Assembly (NCBI GenBank): GCA_020746105.1
Contig: CM036622.1
Location: forward strand, 19,197,487-19,261,486
DNA: 64,000 nucleotides
Reading direction: 5' to 3'
DNA from: Trogon surrucura
Taxonomy: Eukaryota > Chordata > Aves > Trogoniformes > Trogonidae
The notes beneath the pieces are model-generated. The model had not been told where the DNA came from and searched no databases. It saw nothing but the letters and a program-made list of their open reading frames with translations. Numbering within the stretch: the first letter of the stretch is position 1; every line of letters begins with the position of its first letter. Position numbers and translations under genes: made by a program. This document shows positions 12,373 through 23,100 of this stretch, one piece after another.

Positions 12373-12718
12373 AGCTTGCACACCCATCTTTAGGTATCTT
12401 TACAGTTAGATTGTTTTCTGTCATACTTGACAGTGTTCTCTTCAGCAGAGCAGAGATAAGTGAATCCTGTCAACGTTTACAGCATTTTTAAAGCTATGTG
12501 AAAGAAAAACAAGCTAACTACAGACTTGCAGCCAGCCTGGGCCTAACGTTGCCTACCACTTACCTGAGCTGTCTTATATCTACCTTGACTTCAAGGCTCC
12601 CGTCAGTGTTCTGCCTTTAAGCAAAATGAAAAGTTGAAGTCACTAAGGCAACCCCCATTAAAAAAAACACAGTTACAAAAATGAATTGGCAGGTGCTGCA
12701 TCACCTTCCCCTCAGAAA

Positions 12719-12807
12719 CAGGTGGGGAACCAGGTAACTGACCTTCCCTGTTCCTTCAGGTCGGTTCCTCAGGAACAGGGAAGGTCGGTTACCTGGTTCC
12801 CCACCTG
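12719..12807 (+). repeat. Long near-perfect inverted repeat (36-bp arms, 17-nt loop)
   Basis: The left arm 12719-12754 and right arm 12772-12807 are reverse complements at 35 of 36 positions. The exception (T at 12739, G at 12787) is a G-U wobble if the + strand is transcribed, so the RNA stem would pair throughout. Bases 12755 and 12771 add one more pair. The 9-mer AGGTCGGTT occurs in the loop (12758-12766) and again in the right arm (12782-12790), suggesting local duplication. The repeat lies between the convergent ends of STT3B and OSBPL10. It could be a miRNA-like precursor, a short foldback element or a recent inverted duplication. The sequence alone does not decide. Confidence 0.9.
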
Positions 12808-14020
12808 CACCCTCAAATTACTCAGCTAAACAAACTGCTGCCTCTTCCAAAAACTGAACCACATTTGTGCCAGTGAAGAATACCCGCGTCTTGCATCATT
12901 ATCAACAGTACCTCCCAGACTGGTATATTTCCTTAGCTAAAGACATCCTTTTGTTGCTCTGCATGGTCAAATGTCAGAGGTTTCAAAGCCTAACTGCCAC
13001 AAACCAGTAAAATCTAAAGTAACAAAATGCTTATTAAGCCAGGCTCTGGTTGCCAAGGCACTAAAACTGTGAGTGTCTAGGAGGCAGCAGCACCGCCTCA
13101 GTCCTGTATCAGTCCTTATTGTTGAAAGGTGGGAGGGCCGACTAATGCTGGGAATCCCAGTAGAAATATTTTGGCTTGTGGAAGTAATTCCATAACAAAA
13201 GGGGGAGAAAAGGCATTAGTTAAATATCATGATAGATTTACTCTTGAAAAGGCAGTTAAATGCTTTGACTCAGCCCTCTGTACATATCAATCCCAGTATG
13301 AGTAACAACTGAAAATAATAATTGGTGAGGACTAAAACTCAGTAATGTCTTCAAAACAAAGGCACAGACTGCTCCAAGGTGTTGCTTTGAAGCACTGGAA
13401 CGAAAGACAAGGAACACGACTGGATAGTGCTTCCTCTCTCTTTTGCAGCCAGTGTTGTTTTCTGTTTTGTATAAAAACAAAGTGTTCTGGCATGATAGTT
13501 TCCAGCACTGTGGACAAATGTTTAAAATAAATCACAACTGCATTATCTAACACTTAAAAAATGCTGGCCAGGACTCATGAAGCCTCTGAGCATATTTTCC
13601 TTCCCATGCAAGTGTCCAATGCTGCAGTAATTTAGAGTTGTATTTTAAGACTTACCTAACCAAGAATTTGTGTTAAAGACAACGATTAAATGAAATACAA
13701 TTTTCAGAAACAAGGGATCACATTAGCCTATTTTTTCATTTGTCAAAACAAAGCCCGTGTTCCCCAGTCTCTCCTAAAGCGGTGACGCTGCTCAGCCTGG
13801 TGTTCCCTGTCCCATTTCAACAAAAAAAACCTTACCTGCCCAGTGTCTGGCAGCACGAACAGGGCAGAAAAGCCCCACAACAAGCCAGGACCGAGCTGCC
13901 GAGTCGCTTCTCAGAACCACACGAAGCGGGTGCCCCGAGTGCTGCACACGGCTCCCGGGCATCCGCGGGACTGGTACCAGTTAGCGAATGCTTCAATGGA
14001 AAGAGAAAAGGCATCCCACT
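12808..14020. other. Intergenic DNA between convergent STT3B and OSBPL10
   Basis: No recognisable gene or mobile element. One further + strand AATAAA is at 13526-13531. Open frames on both strands overlap each other and lack family resemblance. Confidence 0.6.
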
Positions 14021-14040
14021 ACTAAATGAAACAAATCTTT

Positions 14041-14046
14041 TTTATT
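14041..14046 (-). terminator. OSBPL10: Candidate OSBPL10 poly(A) signal (distal)
   Basis: AATAAA on the - strand about 3.04 kb after the stop codon. It sits 3' to most of the AT-rich UTR-like sequence. Usage is inferred. Confidence 0.45.
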
Positions 14047-14937
14047 CATGACCATTGCTGTTTTAAACTCACAAATTATGAAAGGAAGGCAAATCAGAAG
14101 AGACTGCCAGAGCATCTTTTTAAATGATCAAGGTATAAATTTTCTTTCAGAACATTTCTCATTTATGAAAGAAAAAGGTTGCATAGGCTTCCTACAGGTG
14201 TGCACACAAAAAAAATTATAGTACATGGAGGTTTTTACATTACAAGTTGGAGTGTATGTTAGCTACTTGAAAAGGAAAATATTTACTTGCAAGTCCAAGA
14301 CAGCTATTGGAACGACCTACAGAATAAGGCTTATAATTATTTACTTTTCAGTACTGTAAAATATACTGAACACATAGCTATCAGAAAAATCAGATGACAG
14401 TTGCGAATCTTGTTCCAGAATCTCTCGCTGATGGGATCTTCTCAGAAAAGACTTTTTACATTTGCCTCTCCCAAGTTACTTTGAAAAAGAACCAGTGGGA
14501 ACGGCCTCAGGATTCTTCACAGCATCAGAACAAAACGAAACATTGGAGCACAAGTGGAATGTTCTCAGCATGCAGAACCAACCAACCATGCAATCAGAAA
14601 AAAAAAAAAAATCAACAAATTACAAGCATAAAATTAGTCAAATTTTTCCTTAAAAGAAGGGCTACAGCATCTTTGTAGCCTCGACAGTCATACCATCAAA
14701 GCTGAAAAAGGTCAACTCTTTCAGGAGCGCAGGCCCGCGTGCCTGACAGCGAGAGGTTTCCAATGGCTATTTCTAGTGAGTACGTGGTTTGTTCTTTGGT
14801 GTGTGAAAGTCAAAGTTCTGGGAGGATGTTCCATGTGTTTAATTCTGCATTTTCGATTGTTCCCTGTGATGATACTGCAAACCATATGAGAACTTCTAGT
14901 TACTTATCAGACTAACATCTAGAATAAGAGTGGATCC

Positions 14938-14943
14938 TTTTAT
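14938..14943 (-). terminator. OSBPL10: Candidate OSBPL10 poly(A) signal (proximal)
   Basis: AATAAA on the - strand about 2.1 kb after the stop codon. It is a possible earlier cleavage site. Confidence 0.35.
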
Positions 14944-16820
14944 TAATTCTTGCAGGTGATAAAGTACATGTTTTCCTGATGATACCTGGCAGTAATTCAG
15001 GGATTACTATAACAGCATCATTTTGGTTTTGTTACAGATAAACATCAACTCTTCCTAAAAGTAACATTTTTTTCCTTTTTTTTTTTAAAAAAACGTCTGT
15101 TACAAACCCAAGCTCATACAACCCACTTTTTTTTTTTAAATGAGATTTAAATGATTTGTAACATGAATTCTTTCCAATGTGCAAAAAATTAAAAAGGACA
15201 TACAAGCAGACACAATAGCATTTCAGAGGGAAAAGGAGCCACACCATTATAGAGGGATCTGAAGTTCAGATGTCAAGATCTATTACACATTATGTCCAAA
15301 TGAACAACTAATGGCATGTTTCCCTATGTACACACCTCCGTTCAGCCTTTTGAGTTGCTCAAGAGATTTTAACATGTACCAAAATAATAATTATAAAATG
15401 CACGACACACAGGAATGGATATAAGCACTGCTTTGATCTAAACATACTTGTGTAATTTCTATAAAGCGTAAGTTACTGTATTAAGAAAGCAGACAAAAGG
15501 CACAAAATAAATCAGTACTACAGAAAGGTAGGCATCCACGCTACTGAATCTTAGAAATGTAGTGGTTTCTTTACGGGGCACTGTAGAAAGAAGCACTGAG
15601 CAGAAGTCAACATATTTTACATAGGCCTTTTTTGTCACTTCTCTCAAAAACACCTCCACTGTCCACAAATACGAACTAAAAAACAACAAAGCTTTAACTC
15701 GCTTTCAGAATCCACCTTCTCAGTGTCACGGTGGTTACCTTACAAACAAGATCAAGCTACAGCATTGTTTTACCCTTTTTTTACTTTACAAAACAAACTA
15801 TACCAAATTTTGTTTGTTTCATTAATAAAGTTTTGTCACAGCGTGGTAATTTACTAAATTGTTATTTTTACATCAGGAAATCATTCATCTTGGAAGGCTC
15901 ATTATATCGTCTCTATTCATCCAAACACTTCATCCAGAAGTGATCAGCTGGGTCAAAAGCAAAACAAATCGACACAAAACACGGGCCTGCTTGGAGCCTT
16001 AACACGGCATTGAGGGCTTTGCCCGGAGGAGCTCTGGGGAATTGCGGTGGGGAAGGCTCAAGGCCCACGCCCAGCACAGCAGCTCACCCGGCTCAGCCTC
16101 ACCCACCGCGCCAGCTGGCGTTTTAGGGCGAGCACTGGGTCGGGGTAACCAGCAAGCGGTTCAACCAGCTCAAAAGGCCAGGCTGTGGAGGGCAGGGCGT
16201 GCCTCTCTGACCTCTCTTACGTGGGGATGTAAAGCTGAGGAAAGAGTGAGCTGGAACGGCACAGCTATATCTGCCAGAAGGGGTTTAGTGGAACACGATG
16301 GTAGCCAGAGAACATTACACAACAAGATCAAAATTACCAGAGCAGCCGGCTCACTGGTGACCAGAGATTCAACAGCTATTTAACAAAAAAGTGAGGACAT
16401 GACAAGTTAGTGCGAACAGTGTTCAGGAGAAGGTATTGCTACTTCTTGTGAGACGGCAGAAAATTCACACTCGTAAGTGACAAGAAACATGCTCTTCAAT
16501 CGGCATCCCAGAGAGCGAGCGCACTGTCAGCGTGTCATTCGTATGTCAAAGTGAGTTACTCCATTACAGAATGACTGCCATTAAGTGACACGTCACGTTT
16601 TAAGTGCAAAACATTTTTGGCAAAAGTGAAAAGTAGAAAAACCTTAACCGGTACTGATAAAAAAAGTGTTTTCTTAAATATTAGCATAGGGCCTGATCCT
16701 GCAAGCACACAACTCAGGAATCCCCAGCTGAGTCCAGCCAGAGTTCTGTGCCCTAACACTTAGAGGAAAAGATCTTTAAATCACTGTTAGTGTTTATACT
16801 TGTTTACATGTAGTGTAACT

Positions 16821-16909
16821 AACACACACACACACAAACACATACACACCACGTGTACGTATGCGTGTATACATGGACATGTGTGCGTGTGTTTGTGGAT
16901 CCATACACA
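16821..16909. repeat. Imperfect (CA)n tract mirrored by (GT)n, forming a foldback
   Basis: A CA-rich tract is followed by a GT-rich tract. Segments 16833-16849 and 16881-16897 are reverse complements at 15 of 17 positions around a 31-nt loop that includes CACGTG (16850-16855, or adjacent bases). It lies inside the presumed OSBPL10 3' UTR. Confidence 0.75.
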
Positions 16910-17085
16910 CAAAATTGCTCCTGAATAAACTTGAGCTCGTGGTTAATTTGAGACGCATCATTCACAGTATAGAGCTTCTCATTTGTATCTTCTGATTAGC
17001 AGGACCTATTCAACAACATCTTGAATTTATATACTATCATTCGAATGCCTTTCAGGTAAAGCTATGAGGCAACTGCTCTATCCCG

Positions 17086-17130
17086 TCAATGGGTCTTCCA
17101 GAGAGGATTCAAGTATAGCCAACCATCGCC
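17086..17130 (-). CDS. OSBPL10: OSBPL10 terminal coding exon
   Basis: Fourteen codons plus TGA on the - strand: [14 protein letters not shown]. It is preceded by the acceptor TTCTTGCAG. It is too short to appear as an open frame on its own. GDGW followed by a short aromatic/PLWK end is the expected ORP10/ORP11 C-terminus and joins the preceding ...YFAKE exon in phase 0. Confidence 0.93.
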   Translation of the reverse strand, partial: GDGWLYLNPLWKTH

Positions 17131-20100
17131 CTGCAAGAAAATCAGGCAAAGATTTACACATACTGGATCTGTGTATGTCCACATGAAAGCTACAATAATA
17201 CTCATCAACGCAAGAAACCGTCCCTGTCACCTGAAAATCCTGCACTTAATGAATTTACAGGGCAGCAGGGAAAAAATTACAAGGGTGAAGCGAAGCAATG
17301 GGAAGATGCAACAAACGAAGTGCAGGTTTCTATAGCTGCTCACAACAGCTAGCGTCACAACGCACTCACATAATAATTCCCTCAGTCAGTCTTATTTCCC
17401 TTCCTCCTTTCATCTAAGAAAGGGCAAAGATGAACTTAGTATAAAATCTGTTTCATTTCAAGCAGATGAAACCCAAGACTGTGTTTATGCTTGATCACAT
17501 TGGACAAATACCCCTAGGTCATGTCGATTTTAGTGTGCCGAGATCAAGATTAGTAGTGGATGTGAGTGCACAGCATTTGCAAATTCAGGTGTGGGTTTTA
17601 AAGCAAAGAACAGCTTTAAGTGCCTAACAGCAGGTACCAAAACTTCAGGTTAAAATAAACATAACTGAAGGAGTAGGGAGGTGATTGTCGCCCTGTACTC
17701 AACACTGGTGAGGCCTCACCTTGAGTATTGTGTTCAGTTTTGGGCACCTCAAGACAAAAGGGATGTTGAGGTGCTGGAGCGAGTGCAGAGAAGGGCAACA
17801 AAGCTGGTGAAGGGCCTAGAAAATAAATCTTACAAAGAGCAACTGAAGGATCTGGGGCTGTTTAGTTTGAAGAAGAGGAGGCTGGGGGGAGACCTCATAG
17901 TTCTCTACAACTACCTGAAAGGACATTTTAGAGAGGTTGGTGCTGGTCTCTTCTCATCAGTAATTGGTAGTAAAACTAGAGGGAATGGCCCCCAACTGCA
18001 ACAGGGTAGATTTAGACTGGACATTAGGAAAAAATTTTTCACAGAAAGAGTAGTCAGGCACTGGAATAGGCTGCCCAGGGAGGTGGTTGAGTCACCATCC
18101 CTGGATGTGTTTAAAGGTCATTTAGATGTGGTGTTGGGGGAGATGGTTTAGGTGCGGACTCTGTAGAGTAGGGTTATAGGTTGGACTTGATGATCCCAAG
18201 GGTCATATCCAGCCTGAATGTTTCTATGATTCTATGAAAGAAAGTGAACAAGTTTGCAGTATGGACATGTGAAACCCCATTGTTGTTCTTTAAGAGCAAA
18301 TATTTTTTCTGGCAAAAACAGAATTCAAAGCTCTCAGTGGTATAAACCAACACAAGCCCACGGTAAAAACCACAAATTCATTTGTACTTGCACCCTCCTG
18401 TATGCAGAAGCATGCTACAGAGTCTTTAAAATAAGACAATGAAAGTACCTCTTTGGCAAAATATTTTGGTTTCCATGGTGTTGTAAGCGCCGCACGTTGC
18501 CTCTCCTCCGCTCGCTGCCTCTCTTCAAGGCGGTGCTTGTGTTCCGTTGCTGCATCGATATTGCCTTCCTTCAGAGAGTTGGTGACGTGCTGCCAGAGGT
18601 GCCTGCGTGAGCACAAGTGACACTGAGAACGCTCCGGCCACAGCCCAGGCCCGGCCAGACAAGCAGCCGAGCGATGCCACATTGTCTGTGCTGTTTTTGC
18701 AAGTCAGGCTGTGAACCACTGCTCTCCTAGGGAATTCATCGCGTTTGTGGACCAGATTTTCAGATTTGCTCAACTCCATGTATTTTGCCATCCCAGATAA
18801 CTCACTTAGTAGCTTTTGTTCATGGTCCTGACTTCGAAAGCTGAGCTTTTTTCTCAAAGCAGATGGATTTGGTTTTATATTTCCTGTTCACATTCTTGCT
18901 TCATGATCCACCCCCCAAATGACATGTGTTTATTCTGAGTTTATTTGCAATTAATTTTTTTAATTATAAGGGAATGTTAGCCAAAAGCCAAGAGTACGAT
19001 AAACTGGGACACCGACTGTTACCGCCAGGTTACTAACAGAGGAACTGATGCACTGATTCCAGGGAGCCCCTTCTAAGTCTACGTTCTGCATTCCCAGTTC
19101 ACAATAATTATCAGTATATGATCAAACTCGTTTTCCACACAGCTGACCACACTGAGAAGCAGGGCCTGCTCACACAGTATTCGTTAAGCAGAAATTTTGT
19201 CCAGAAAAATACTGAGAAGAAACTGATGGCAGCTTTCACGTATTCCCAGGGGTGTTTAAATGAGTTTCTGTTTACAATCTGATAAACTGCATATCCTGCA
19301 GAAACATTGGCTAGTAGTAATTTGCTTACTAGTATCCAAAATATACAATAAATACACTACAAAGCTACTGGTTTCCTTATTTGCTTCAACCTTTCTGTTC
19401 CAAACTACAGGGGGAAAATGAGTCACTCCTGCACCCTCTACAAAAAATGAGTTTTTGAGAAGGAAGCATGTCTAAAAAGTAGGAAAATTATATCTGTCCC
19501 TTCACAATGACTGAAGACACTTTTTTACAACGAAGAAAACGTATTTACAGGTACTAAAATGAAGCTTAACTCATTTTTTTTAAACCTTCCAATAAAATAT
19601 TCCTACGTTCAATAAAAATCTTGATTTTTCTGAAGGTAAGTGTCAACAGTTACTGATATTGAGCAAGTTTTTTTTCCTAATGTACCTAGTCAGAGTTAGG
19701 CATGGGATGTGGGTGCTGAGAGCCTTAAAACCACGTGTGTGTGCATTTATATCTCACATTGCAACACATTTTTATACTCTCACATATTCTAAAATATATA
19801 AAACATTAAATTCCAGTGTAAAGTATAAGATGCAGCACTACTTGCAACAAACTAATTTAATTACCATGTCACACTCGCTCAAAAAAGCAGGTGAAAACAC
19901 TTCATTACCATTTTCCAAATGCTCTTTAAAACACACACAAGCTTTTTTCCCCCTCTACAAAACTGATGTATGCATCACTGTAATGTAATTTGTGTTCTAA
20001 AGAACCAATACGCTGCTTCAGCTGTCTGTGCCTAGATTACTGTGCTGTAGGAAGCGAGGTGGTTTTGAATCACACCATTTATAACTGCAGTTTCCTCCCC

Positions 20101-23100
20101 TGTTCTGTTCCCATCCGAGGTGCAGAAGCAGAACACCGTAACCCCCTGGCCCTTACCTTGATTCCAGCGGGCCTTGCTTTGCTATCGGCCTGATCTTTTT
20201 CCTGATAACAGGCAGCTTGTTCGTGTCAATCACTTTGGTTTCTCCGTTGCTGTAAGTAAACTCCAGCGTACCATTCCATTCTCCCTGGGCCTTGCACACG
20301 ATGGTGTTAGTGGGGTTGTGTTTCACTTCAGCTGTAACCCTGATGCAAGAGAGAGAAAAAAAAGACCAAAAAATAACTGCTACCCTTTATTATCAGTATA
20401 TGAAAGCACTACCACAGCTAAGGCTGGAGAAGCTCTAGCTAAGGCTACAAGCAGCTTTCTACATCTCCAGATGTTCAACATCTTCTCTAGTTCAGCTGCT
20501 GATGGGCAATTATTAAAGCTACCTCAGTGGTCCAAGAACTGAGACTGAGAAAAATAGGTAGGACTGGAAAACCAAAATGCATGGAGAAGTTTCACACATG
20601 TCTCTATGAACATGCAGACATATGAAGTAATCTGCAAACTCAATTAAAATTTTGAATTATTAAACTAATACAGCACAACCTCCCCCAATTTTCACTCACC
20701 CTCATGGCACCAATTATTAATCTGCGCCTTTTCAGAAAAACCCTGTCAATACAGCCCACGTCAATGTTGGTCTGAACACAATACTGAAGCGGTTGACAGA
20801 CTTATGGAAGAATAATTAGATCAACTGAAATAAAACAGAGGCAGCCACGCAAAAGCACAGCCTTCTCACAGGCACCACTACAGTCCGCAGCTGAACAAGC
20901 GAAGGATCTTTGTGTGCTGATGACTGGGTCACCAAGCTGAGTTTGAAAGTAAGACAGGAGGTTATCTTGCACCGTGCCTCTTCACACCCTTAATGAAGGG
21001 GCACCAGAGACGAGCAAATAATATTTTCATCGTCTGGAATTTCAGTGCAGAAGTGAGAGTCCCCAGTAGGCAGCTACAGCTATGAGCAGTGACACTCTCA
21101 CTTCTCTCCTCCTTACAGGACCTACACCTGGAAAACCAGCTCATCTACAAGACTCACACATAAAGAGCAAGTGGGTTGCAGAAATACTGCCTTTTCTATG
21201 TATATTTTTCTGATCCCACACTTATATCAATTTTTACAAGCATCAAAGAATACATTCACTTTAGTTTAATGAGAGAAATACATCCCATTCGGTTAAATGA
21301 TATAATATTTATAACCACAATAAACTGTGCTCTGAAGCTGTAAGTCATCTCAGACACTAACAGGAAAAGAAATTCGGGTATGTGCCTGTAAAATATTTCA
21401 GCAGAAGAACTGAACAGATGCCCAAGAGTCTTTCCACTGAAATGCAGCAGCAGGTAAATGAGATTAAGACAGTAACTCCCGTACCTGTGGACCTTCCCTC
21501 CGTAGAACGGCTTGGTGTGGAAAGTGACTGTAGCAGAATAGCCCGTTCTGGCACAATTGATGTTGACTTTTCCTCCAAGCTCCACCCATGGGATGGTAAG
21601 TATCGAGCGAGCATAGGCACTAGGCAGGGTGAAAACATATTCTTCTTCATGTTCCATCAAGTAAAGAACACCTGCATAGGGAGAAGGTTGAAAGCAGGAT
21701 GCTAAAAGTTCACTAGTAAGCTCTGACAGTCACTGACCAATTATTGTTACCAGAATGTACTTCCACAGAGAGCACAGCACACAACTCGCCTTGAAGGATG
21801 GTACTCTCTGCTAAGAATAAAAGAATTAGCCTCTGGAACAGATTTCTTCAAACAAAAATTTTCAAAACCACATCACACAAACATGGGCCCTGGGGTCCTT
21901 CATGGTTCTAAAAAGCTTATCAGAAAATCCAACTGGATTACTTATTTTGTGCTACTGACAAGCAATAAACTGTTTGAGCCAGAAGAAAATCACATTTACT
22001 TGCAAAAAGCCATACTGAATAGTCAGATGCTCACTTGATATCATATAATAATTACATTCCAGAAAAAATACAAGCATGGCCAAAGAACTCTTCAGTTCTC
22101 CATTCAACCAGACACAACCAGGTCCTCTCTGTTAATTTCTTACTGATGTATCTGTAGGTAGGAGTGAAAGGCTCTTGATAGGTCTGCCTGGGTGCTACTA
22201 GGAAATAGCCTTTGCAAACTCTTGCATAACCAAGAAGGGGCCACCAGGATCACTGCTCCGCTACCACCAAGACCAACGTCTCTACCACACAAAGAAAATC
22301 ACTGGCAATTCTGCTTCACTCTGTAAAGGTTCCTCCATCCCTCAGCATCGTGGGGTTGTAACTAAAACCAGCCCCACGCAGCAGCAGTCGTTTTTCGAGA
22401 TTATTTGGAAGTACAAAGAAAGTTCCACATACGATCAGACCTCAGCTTCCCCTGGGGTTAAGGATACAGCTCCACCCCCACCAGAGCCATAGTCAGGTCT
22501 TCAGGATGCCACAAAACAGGGTGTAAGACCAGGTAAAGATCTCCTTAAACCTTGCACATACAATTCGATTGTGCCAAATACCTGTCATATATTTTTGACT
22601 AGAGTTCTACCCTCTCTTTTGTGTTCAATCAGGAAAATTATCTTGACATATCTGTTTAGGAACAAAATGAGCTTAAGACAATTCGCTTTCACTCTGGGGC
22701 AGGCAGGGGAAGAGAACACTGGTAGTGGTATTGATCAGCAAGCAGCACTTGCACTAAGTCAAGGACTTTTTAGCTTCTCTGCAAGGAGGCTGGGGGAGCA
22801 CAAGGAGCTGGGAGAACATGGCTGGGACAGCTTACCCCAACTGGTCAAAGGGATATTCCAGAGCAGGAAGAACTTTTACTAAAAAAGATGACTGCTCCTT
22901 GAACTCACTAAATGGATGCTATAACAACATTAAATTAATAAAGAGCAATCAAGAAGCCTTTTAACTAGATGATGATGCCCAAAAAGGATCCAAGAAAGCT
23001 AATGGGTACTGATCATACAGAAAGGAAACCTGACAGTCTGCAGTTGGGCATTTAGACTCTGTCCTCTGTCCTCTCTTCTCCTCTTTCAGCTTATTCTCCA

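Larger units (their letters stand above)
10254..12390 (+). other. STT3B: STT3B 3' UTR, end uncertain
   Basis: Non-coding DNA following the STT3B stop. AATAAA hexamers in sense orientation occur at 11069-11074, 11846-11851 and 12367-12372, so the transcript may end shortly after any of them. The choice of the last one as the boundary is an inference. Open frames here resemble nothing known. Transcript evidence would settle the ends. Confidence 0.55.
14021..17085 (-). other. OSBPL10: OSBPL10 3' UTR, end inferred
   Basis: Sequence after the OSBPL10 stop on the - strand. The distal boundary is set by a - strand AATAAA (TTTATT on + at 14041-14046). An earlier copy lies at 14938-14943. The region is AT-rich with several A/T runs and has a CA/GT inverted microsatellite near 16.8 kb. 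A 3' UTR of about 3 kb is plausible for this gene, but transcript data are needed. Confidence 0.55.
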
